Shown here: positions 5,933-11,314 of the stretch, one piece after another
Position numbering within the stretch: the first letter of the stretch is position 1
Layout of the letters: each line of letters begins with the position of its first letter
From: CAYQDR01 sp964416315
GTDB lineage: Bacteria > Methylomirabilota > Methylomirabilia > Rokubacteriales > DASRDR01
Reading direction: 5' to 3'
Length of the DNA stretch: 11,314 nucleotides
Assembly (NCBI GenBank): GCA_964416315.1
Contig: CAYQDR010000138.1
Location: 1-11,314, forward strand
The notes under the pieces: model-generated
Databases searched by the model: none
What the model was told of the DNA's origin: nothing
Seen by the model: only the letters and a program-made list of their open reading frames with translations
Translations under genes and position numbers: made by a program

Positions 5933-6937
5933 GTGGCGGGCCGTCGGGCGGGCGAGGCCGAGGAGCTCAGACAGATGGTCCGCTGCGTCCAGCTCTACTA
6001 CCGGGCGCAGCGCCACCAGAACGAGATCGCGCAGGAGCTCGGGATGTCGTCCTCCAAGGTCTCGCGCCTCCTCAAGCGGGCCTTCGCCGAGGGCCTGGTG
6101 CGGGTCGAGATCGAGCTGCCGAAGCGGCCGCGGCTCGAGGCCGCGCTCGTGGAGCGGTTCCGCTTGCGCGACGCGGTCGTGATCCCGCTCGGCGAGCCGC
6201 GCGACGTGAAGGAGGATCTGGGGGTGGCGGCCGCCCGCTACTTCGAGAAGGTGGCGGCCGACGGCGCCCGGGTCGGCCTCTCGTGTGGATACACCCTCTA
6301 CTGCGTCATCCGGGCGCTGCGGGAGCGGCGGTTCCGGGACCTCGAGCTCTACCCGCTGTCGGCCGAAAGCACGCTCGAGCTGGTGGACCTCTTCCCCAAC
6401 ACCCTGGTCGGGATGATGGCCGCCAAGTACCGCCCCCACGTGCGCGCGTACGCCCTGCCGGCGCAGGTGCTCGGCTCGCACGCCGAGGTCCAGCGCGAGC
6501 GCCGGCGGCTCCTCCGGAGCGGCGAGGTCCGGCGGATCTACGGGGCGGCCAGCGACGTGGACATCGCGCTCGTCGGCGTGGGATTCATCGGCGAGGGGAC
6601 GCCCGGCTTCTGCGCCCTGGCGGAGTTCTACGGGGTCAGCGTGCGCCGCCTGCGGGGTCTCGGCATCGTCGGCGAGATCAACTACCAGCCCTTCGACCGG
6701 AACGGCGAGCTCGTCGACCGCCGGGAGCTGCGGCCGCTCACGCAACGTGTGCTGGGCGTCCCCGCGGCCCGTCTGCGGGAGCTCTCCGCGGCGTACGGGA
6801 AGCTGGTCGTCGCGGTCGCGGGGGGCCCGGACAAGCGGGAGGCGATCCTCGGCGCCGTGCGGGGCCGCTTCGCCAACGTCCTCGTGACCGACGAGGACAC
6901 GGCCGACGCCCTGCTGGCCGCGCCCCGCCGGGGCTGA
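5933..6937 (+). CDS. SorC/DeoR-type sugar-responsive transcriptional regulator
   Basis: A 334-residue DNA-binding regulator. Residues 28-50 are the helix-turn-helix (NEIAQELGMSSSKVSRLLKR). The rest is the sugar-binding domain of SorC proteins: LSCGYTL (116-122) where the sugar phosphate usually docks, a VGVGFIGEG strand-loop (214-222), GEINYQPFDRNG (247-258) and the closing VAVAGGPDKREAI (293-305). Members such as CggR and DeoR of Bacillus bind glycolytic or pentose phosphate intermediates; the ligand here is unknown. I chose the GTG at 5933, which has AGGAGGAG four bases upstream and gives the usual family length. The frame is open further upstream (ATG at 5909) but without a ribosome site. 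It diverges from fbp over a shared palindrome, so it likely controls that gene and itself. A gene of unknown function follows after 8 nt. Confidence 0.9.
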   Translation: MAGRRAGEAEELRQMVRCVQLYYRAQRHQNEIAQELGMSSSKVSRLLKRAFAEGLVRVEIELPKRPRLEAALVERFRLRDAVVIPLGEPRDVKEDLGVAAARYFEKVAADGARVGLSCGYTLYCVIRALRERRFRDLELYPLSAESTLELVDLFPNTLVGMMAAKYRPHVRAYALPAQVLGSHAEVQRERRRLLRSGEVRRIYGAASDVDIALVGVGFIGEGTPGFCALAEFYGVSVRRLRGLGIVGEINYQPFDRNGELVDRRELRPLTQRVLGVPAARLRELSAAYGKLVVAVAGGPDKREAILGAVRGRFANVLVTDEDTADALLAAPRRG

Positions 6938-6945
6938 CCGGCGGC

Positions 6946-7596
6946 ATGGCGGACCGGCACGGGCTCGAGGAGCGGATCGCGGCGCTCGAGCTGGAGATCG
7001 CGACCCTGCGGGCTGACATGGAGCGCGCCTGCCGGGAGTTCCTCGCGGCGACGGCGACGTTCGCGGCGGTCTGGTTCGAATGGCGCGTCGAGCGGGTGGT
7101 CGTCACGAACGCCGAGGTCGCGAAGCTGCTGGGGCGTGAAGGCCTGAAGCGGCTGAAGGCGGAGCTCCGCACCCTGGTCGCCCGCGTCCCGGAGCTCGTC
7201 CAACTCCACGTGAACCGGGACCGCCACTGGGCCCACCGGCCGGCGCTGATCGATGACAGCCTCGCGATCCTGAACCCCGCCATGAACCCCTACGGGTTTC
7301 GCGGCGATCGGCCGCCGGCCGGCATCAACGCGGGCGTCCAGGACGTGCTCCGCCACACGAGCGCCCTCCTGGAACAGTTCGGGTTCAGCGCGGTGGATCG
7401 AGGGGAGCCGGAGTCGACGTCCTTCGTCAACCCGAGAAAGCCGGTCGTCGCGTTCGACTGGAGCGACGCGATGCGAGCGACCCTGACGCGCTACGCCGAG
7501 CTGTACGAGCGCCTGCGGCGGGCGAACAGCGAGCTCCGGCCGCTGCGGCGCAAGCTGGGGGACGTCGACGGCAAGCGCCTGTGGGACGAGGCCTGA
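6946..7596 (+). CDS. Protein of unknown function, co-transcribed with the SorC-family regulator
   Basis: A 216-residue protein starting with ATG 8 nt after the regulator stop. No clear ribosome site is visible, so it probably depends on translation of the gene before it. Residues 5-32 are strongly heptad-like and charged (LEERIAALELEIATLRADME), suggesting a coiled coil. The middle carries a conserved-looking aromatic segment (AVWFEWRVERVVVTNAEVAK, 41-60), then HVNRDRHWAHRPALIDDS (88-105) and NPAMNPYGFRGDRPPAG (110-126). Residues 178-207 form a second charged helix (YAELYERLRRANSELRPLRR). There is no signal peptide, membrane segment, nucleotide-binding loop or recognised catalytic motif. The His/Asp/Arg-rich centre could bind a metal or nucleic acid, but that is a guess. 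The coding call is firm from composition and spacing; function is unknown. Confidence 0.8.
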   Translation: MADRHGLEERIAALELEIATLRADMERACREFLAATATFAAVWFEWRVERVVVTNAEVAKLLGREGLKRLKAELRTLVARVPELVQLHVNRDRHWAHRPALIDDSLAILNPAMNPYGFRGDRPPAGINAGVQDVLRHTSALLEQFGFSAVDRGEPESTSFVNPRKPVVAFDWSDAMRATLTRYAELYERLRRANSELRPLRRKLGDVDGKRLWDEA

Positions 7597-7606
7597 GAGC
7601 CTCGGC

Positions 7607-7678
7607 GGGGGGCTGCGCCCCCCCCGGTGTGTCGGGGGCCGAACTTCCCCCGGTTCGGTCGCGCGGGCAGAGCCCGCG
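7607..7678. terminator. Cluster of three GC hairpins between convergent genes
   Basis: Three stems occupy the gap between the unknown plus-strand gene and accA. GGGGGGC/GCCCCCC (7607-7613, 7617-7623) has a 3-nt loop. CGGGGG/CCCCCG (7633-7638, 7647-7652) has an 8-nt loop. CGCGGGC/GCCCGCG (7662-7668, 7672-7678) has a 3-nt loop. An alternative pairing, CCGAAC/GTTCGG (7639-7644, 7653-7658), competes with the middle stem. They lie where a two-way terminator is expected. T-runs are absent, so the mechanism is uncertain. Confidence 0.5.
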
Positions 7679-7706
7679 GTCGAAGCGGAGGGCCCAACCG
7701 AGCGCC

Positions 7707-8657
7707 TCACAGCGCTTCCTCGAAGACCCCCATCCGCCGGAACTTGGCGTAGCGCTGGCTCACGAGCTCGTCGGCGGGGAGCGCCCGCAGCTCGGCGAGC
7801 GCCGCGCTCACGGCCGAGCGCACGGCCGCCGCGGCCGCTTCCCAGTTGCGGTGGGCTCCGCCCGCCGGCTCGGGGATGATCGCGTCCACGACGCCGAGCT
7901 TCAGGAGGTCGGGCGCCGTGATGCGCAACACCTCCGCCGCCTCGCGCGCCTTCGCCGCATCCTCCCAGAGGATGGCCGCGCACCCCTCGGGCGAGATCAC
8001 CGAGTAGATCGCGTGCTCGAGCATGAACACCCGGTCGGCGACGCCGAGCGCGAGGGCGCCACCGCTCCCGCCCTCCCCCGTCACGACCGCGACGATCGGC
8101 GTCCGGAGTCCTGCCATCTCGCGGAGGTTCCGGGCGATCGCCTCCGCCTGGCCGCGCTCCTCCGCGCCGATCCCCGGGTACGCGCCGGGCGTGTCGATCA
8201 GCGTGATGACCGGCTTGGCGAACCGCTCGGCGAGCTGCATGAGCCGCAGCGCCTTGCGGTAGCCCTCCGGCTGCGGCATCCCGAAGTTCCGGTAGAGCTT
8301 CTCCCGGGTGTCCCGCCCTTTCTGGTGGCCCACGATGACGACCGGACGCCCCTCGAACTGGGCGAGCCCCCCGACGATGGCGTGATCGTCACCGAAGAGA
8401 CGGTCGCCGTGGAACTCGACGAACTCCTGGGCGAGGAGGCGGATGAGGTCCAGCGTGTACGGGCGGCGGGGGTGCCGCGCGAGCTGCACCCGCTGCCACG
8501 CGGTCAGGCGGCCGAAGATCTTCCGCTGGAGCCGGCGGAGGCGTTCCTCGAGCTCCGCCGCCTGTGCCGGCGCCCCGGGCTCCTGGCTCTGGCGGAACGC
8601 CGCGACGCGCGCCTCCAGTTCGAGGAGGGGCTTCTCGAAGTCGAGCGCGTCGCTCAC
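7707..8657 (-). CDS. accA: Acetyl-CoA carboxylase carboxyltransferase, alpha subunit
   Basis: A 316-residue subunit, the normal length for AccA. With AccD it forms the carboxyltransferase that moves CO2 from biotin to acetyl-CoA, giving malonyl-CoA for fatty-acid synthesis. The N-terminal helices (FEKPLLELEARVAA, then LEERLRRLQRKIF) precede the conserved core: RHPRRPYTLDLI (61-72), EFHGDRLFGDD (81-91), GHQKGRDTREK (110-120), NFGMPQPEGYRKALRLM (124-140), IDTPGAYPGIGAEERGQ (154-170) and GEGGSGGALAL (194-204), the crotonase-fold oxyanion region. The GTG start at 8657 overlaps the dnaE stop (GTGA), so its translation is coupled to dnaE. The dnaE-accA order is also found in E. coli. No accD, accB or accC is present in the window, so its partners are encoded elsewhere. 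Confidence 0.96.
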   Translation of the reverse strand: MSDALDFEKPLLELEARVAAFRQSQEPGAPAQAAELEERLRRLQRKIFGRLTAWQRVQLARHPRRPYTLDLIRLLAQEFVEFHGDRLFGDDHAIVGGLAQFEGRPVVIVGHQKGRDTREKLYRNFGMPQPEGYRKALRLMQLAERFAKPVITLIDTPGAYPGIGAEERGQAEAIARNLREMAGLRTPIVAVVTGEGGSGGALALGVADRVFMLEHAIYSVISPEGCAAILWEDAAKAREAAEVLRITAPDLLKLGVVDAIIPEPAGGAHRNWEAAAAAVRSAVSAALAELRALPADELVSQRYAKFRRMGVFEEAL

Positions 8658-11314
8658 CCGCGGGCTTCGACGGTGACGCTCCCCGGCCCCAGCAGCTCCT
8701 CGATCGCCGCCACCAGGGCCGGGGACGCGTCCACGGAGACGGTGCGCGACCGCACGACGACGTCGGCGCGATCCACGGTGAGCAGGAGCTGGAGCGGGAA
8801 GGCCCCCGGGTATCGCTCGCAGAGCGCGCGGAGAGCCCGCAGGATCTCGGGGTTCCCCGGGCCGACGCGGACCCGGCACCCCTCGGCCGCCCGCTCGGGG
8901 CTCTCCTCGGCGTCGTCGATCAGCGGCCGGATGTCCTCGGCCAGCAGCTTCCGGGCGGCGTTCCCTCCCTCGACGCGCCCCCGGACGAGGAGCGGCACCC
9001 CACTCCGCAGGTGGCCCCCGCTCTGCCGGAACGTCTCCGGGAACACGGTGAGCTCCACGCTCCCGTCCATGTCCTCGAGCGTGGCGAACGCCATCCGGTC
9101 GCCGTTCTTGGTGTTGATCTCCCGCATCGGGCCCACCAGGCCGCAGACCAGGACCCGCGCGCCGTCCTCGCGGCTCGCGAGATCGCCCGTGCCAATCGCG
9201 CCGAGCCGCACCGCCCGGTCCCAGACGCGCTTGAGCGGGTGCCCGGAGAGGTAGAACCCGAGCACCTCTTTTTCGTGGAGGAGCAGCTGGTCGGGCTCCC
9301 ACTCGGGCACGGGCGGCTCGACCGGGGCGAGCTCCGCGGCGGGGCCCACGCCCCCGAGGAGGTCGAAGATGGAGGCCTGCCCTTCGGCCCGCTCGCGCTG
9401 GTGGCGCTGCCCCGCCTCCATCGCGGTGTCGAGCGTCGCGAGGAGGTGCGCGCGGGCATGCGCCTGCGAGTCGAAGGCTCCGGCCTTGATCAGGCTCTCC
9501 GCGACGCGGCGGTTCACGAGCTGCATGTCCACGCGGCGGCAGAAGTCCGCCAGCGACGTGAACGGGCCCTCGCGCTCCCGCGCCCCGACGATCGACTCGA
9601 TGGCCTTCTCCCCGACGTTCTTGATCGCCCCGAGCCCGAACCGGATCGTCGGGCCGCTCACGCTGAAGCGGAGCCCGGAGACGTTGACGTCGGGCGGCAG
9701 CACCTCGATCCCCATCGCCCGGCACTCCTCGATGTGCGTCACGACCTTGTCCGTGTTCGCCATCTCGGACGTCAGGAGCGCCGCCATGAACTCGACGGGG
9801 TAGTTGGCCTTGAGGTAGGCGGTCTGGTACGCCACCATCGCGTACGCCGCGCCGTGGGAGTTATGGACGGCCATGCCGTTGGCGACAAAACTCCGGGCGC
9901 CGGGAACCTCGAAGTCGTATGTCGGTTCGACGCCCCCGTTGGTGAACGTCCGCGGGCGCGACCAGGCGATGGACGCGTCCGCGAGGGCATGAAGCGCTGG
10001 CGCGTCGAGGCGATCCGCGAGGTACCGCAGCGTGTCCCGACGAATTCCCCGCTTGCGCCGGTCGGCGAACAGGAGTCCGTACGCGACGGCGAGCGCCCGA
10101 CACCCGGCCTTCAGGGTCGGATGCCGCTTCCGAATCGCTTCCCTGAGAGGCTCGCGGTAGAGCGCGGCGGGAATCACATCGACGGTCCCTGCGGCGATTA
10201 GGCCTGCCCCGGCCTCGTAGGACGCGACGAGGGCGGCAAGAGCCCTGCGGCGTCGGCTCACGAGGTGGGGGCCAACGAGGGACTCGAAGCGTGCATACGC
10301 AGAGCGGCCGCCCAGCAGATTGACGGTATAGCCGATGCGCCGCCCGCCGCGATAGGCGAATGCCTTGCGGTGGATCGTCGAGAGGATGCCGAGCTTTAGC
10401 AGGAGTCGCTGGACGTCGTGCGCCAGTCCTTCCGATGACGTTGCGTAGAAGATCGAGCGCGTTCTGGGGTGAACACACCCGTCACCCTGGAAGAGTTTCC
10501 CCACCAGGACGGCGATCGCCTCTCGATTCCACTCGCCCGTCAACTCCGGCACGCGTTTTGATACCGCACGCGCGCCCTGCAGTCCGCACCGCCGATAGAG
10601 AAAGTCGACCGCCTCCGAGGGGCTCTTGGGATTGGGTCGGACCGGACGAACCGACGACGCCCGCCCGCCTGCGCGTACCTCGATCCGGGCCATCGTGTTC
10701 GCGAACGCTTCAACCACCCGACGCATGTCTGCGATCTCTTCCGGGTCACTGGAGTAGAGGTAGAAGTGGCTGTCGTAGCCCAGGCTGCCCTCTGACAGGG
10801 CGTACCCGAGCAGCGCGGCGAGCTGCCAGGGAATGGCTTGTGTGCCGGTGGGGAGCTCGCGCGCGACCGCGACGAAGTCGTCCGGCGTCAGGTCCTCCGC
10901 GTTGACCCAGCCCCGCTGGGTGAACACTGGATGGTCCGGGGTGCATCGCAGCGTCATCCCGTTGGCCAGCCGCAGCCGCCCGACCGGCCGGGTGCCGCTC
11001 GCCCGAACGCCCAGGGCGCGGAACGGGCCATCCTTCGTCAGCACGAGGTCTCCCGATGTGATCTCGGTGATCGGCTTGCTCGTGCCATCGGCCATCTCGA
11101 TGCGTGTGTCGCTGGTCAGGCACTTGTTGAACCCGTACCCGGCGAAGCGCTCCATGAGGTCGAACACGCGCTCGGCGACCTTCGGCTTGATGCCGCGCTC
11201 GGTGGCCCCCTTCAGGAACTTCGCGCGCTGGGCGGCCATGATCTCCGGGCGCTTCTTCCCCATCGCCTGCCGGAGGGCGTCGGCCTCGCTCATCGTGAAG
11301 CCGGCGAGCTCGGA
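8654..11314 (-). CDS. dnaE: DNA polymerase III alpha subunit, C-terminal part, with intein (5' end beyond window)
   Basis: The catalytic subunit of the replicative polymerase. The frame runs off the right edge: codons before the internal ATG at 11293 read SELAGFT, joining MSEADALRQAMGKKRPE as in DnaE. The PHP domain and most of the palm and fingers are outside the window. Numbering from that ATG, the conserved FAGYGFNK (50-57) is split from SHGAAYAMVAYQTAYLKANYP (479-499) by a 421-residue intein. Removing it restores the standard DnaE sequence. Then follow the helix-hairpin-helix part (RFGLGAIKNVGEKAI, 551-565) and DFCRRVD (583-589), a linker, and the OB-fold (VLVCGLVGPMREINTKNGDR, 714-733; EDMDGSVELTVFPETF, 740-755). 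The C-terminus is short (~95 residues after the OB core). Mature function requires protein splicing. It is the first gene of the pair with accA. Confidence 0.95.
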   Translation of the reverse strand, partial: SELAGFTMSEADALRQAMGKKRPEIMAAQRAKFLKGATERGIKPKVAERVFDLMERFAGYGFNKCLTSDTRIEMADGTSKPITEITSGDLVLTKDGPFRALGVRASGTRPVGRLRLANGMTLRCTPDHPVFTQRGWVNAEDLTPDDFVAVARELPTGTQAIPWQLAALLGYALSEGSLGYDSHFYLYSSDPEEIADMRRVVEAFANTMARIEVRAGGRASSVRPVRPNPKSPSEAVDFLYRRCGLQGARAVSKRVPELTGEWNREAIAVLVGKLFQGDGCVHPRTRSIFYATSSEGLAHDVQRLLLKLGILSTIHRKAFAYRGGRRIGYTVNLLGGRSAYARFESLVGPHLVSRRRRALAALVASYEAGAGLIAAGTVDVIPAALYREPLREAIRKRHPTLKAGCRALAVAYGLLFADRRKRGIRRDTLRYLADRLDAPALHALADASIAWSRPRTFTNGGVEPTYDFEVPGARSFVANGMAVHNSHGAAYAMVAYQTAYLKANYPVEFMAALLTSEMANTDKVVTHIEECRAMGIEVLPPDVNVSGLRFSVSGPTIRFGLGAIKNVGEKAIESIVGAREREGPFTSLADFCRRVDMQLVNRRVAESLIKAGAFDSQAHARAHLLATLDTAMEAGQRHQRERAEGQASIFDLLGGVGPAAELAPVEPPVPEWEPDQLLLHEKEVLGFYLSGHPLKRVWDRAVRLGAIGTGDLASREDGARVLVCGLVGPMREINTKNGDRMAFATLEDMDGSVELTVFPETFRQSGGHLRSGVPLLVRGRVEGGNAARKLLAEDIRPLIDDAEESPERAAEGCRVRVGPGNPEILRALRALCERYPGAFPLQLLLTVDRADVVVRSRTVSVDASPALVAAIEELLGPGSVTVEARG
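9860..11122 (-). mobile_element. DnaE intein with LAGLIDADG homing endonuclease
   Basis: An in-frame insert of 421 codons within dnaE with all splicing hallmarks. Intein residue 1 is Cys (CLTSDTRIEMADG, block A). Block B is at 61-64 (TPDH in RCTPDHPVF). The C-terminal part reads YDFEVPGARSFVANGMAVHN (402-421), ending in the His-Asn pair, and the first extein residue is Ser, which can act as the +1 nucleophile. Between these lie two LAGLIDADG-type motifs, LLGYALSEG (104-112) and LVGKLFQGDGC (206-216). Both keep the acidic catalytic residue (Glu and Asp), so the endonuclease may be active. About 190 further residues (217-400) separate the second motif from the C-terminal splicing block, more than a minimal intein needs. 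Third-position GC appears lower than in the flanking dnaE, consistent with separate ancestry. The insertion point is GFNK/SHGAAY. In cyanobacterial split DnaE the junction is a few residues earlier. Confidence 0.93.

Noticed and set aside
4282..6945. Very long open plus-strand frame running from 4282 into the 216-aa gene
   Set aside because: It runs antisense to the FBP aldolase/phosphatase and out of frame through the SorC gene. The translation is Arg/Leu/Pro/Gly-rich without domains. Only the part from 6946 is a real gene; the rest is open because stop codons are rare at this GC content.
8658..9725. N-terminal extension of accA to 9725
   Set aside because: The frame is open upstream but runs out of frame through dnaE and is Arg/Gly-rich. 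The GTG at 8657 gives the normal AccA N-terminus and length.
7581..10201. Long plus-strand ORFs opposite accA and dnaE
   Set aside because: They mirror the codon structure of the true minus-strand genes, contain no recognisable domains and have no ribosome sites.
9860..11122. Interpretation of the dnaE insert as two separate genes or a group I/II intron
   Set aside because: The frame is continuous through both junctions, and the ends are protein-splicing motifs (Cys1, His-Asn, Ser +1). No intron RNA structure is needed to explain it.
1..11314. CRISPR arrays, tRNA/rRNA genes, insertion sequences, toxin-antitoxin or phage defence genes
   Set aside because: No regularly spaced repeats, no cloverleaf-like segments, no transposase motifs and no recognised defence domains were seen on either strand by eye.

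Overview
The window is high-GC bacterial chromosomal DNA, densely packed and with no phage, transposon, CRISPR or RNA genes that I can see. The only mobile element is a protein intein. The lineage cannot be fixed from sequence alone. The GC richness, the archaeal-type (class V) FBP aldolase/phosphatase and the dnaE-accA order suggest an uncultivated Gram-negative-type lineage such as Rokubacteria/Methylomirabilota or a deltaproteobacterial relative. This is an inference with low confidence.

Layout. (1) 1-997, plus strand: the 3' end of a gene for an SH3-domain protein, followed with a 4-nt overlap by a membrane-anchored TPR protein. (2) 1145-1975, minus: an orphan di-iron oxygenase of the PaaA/PaaC type. 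(3) 2083-4149, minus: an operon of a bifunctional-nuclease (BFN/DUF151) protein, a GT4 glycosyltransferase and two small unknown ORFs. It is expressed from a good sigma70-type promoter, and every junction is a 4-nt overlap. (4) 4300-5787, minus: a class V fructose-1,6-bisphosphate aldolase/phosphatase with its own terminator-like hairpin. (5) 5933-7596, plus: a divergent SorC-family sugar-responsive regulator and a 216-residue protein of unknown function. The two divergent promoters overlap each other and one operator-like palindrome. (6) 7707-11314, minus: dnaE (5' end outside the window) coupled to accA. The dnaE gene is interrupted by a 421-residue intein carrying a LAGLIDADG homing endonuclease.

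How the genes work together. The clearest unit is the gluconeogenic enzyme next to a SorC regulator, a family that usually senses sugar phosphates. The shared palindrome lies on both promoters, which suggests coordinated control of gluconeogenesis and of the regulator itself. The dnaE-accA pair links replication and fatty-acid synthesis in the order known from E. coli. The best candidates for new biology are the DnaE intein at the GFNK/S site, the FBP aldolase/phosphatase with its N-terminal extension and internal insertion, and the unknown 216-aa partner of the regulator. I see no strong sign of a multi-gene defence or biosynthetic system.
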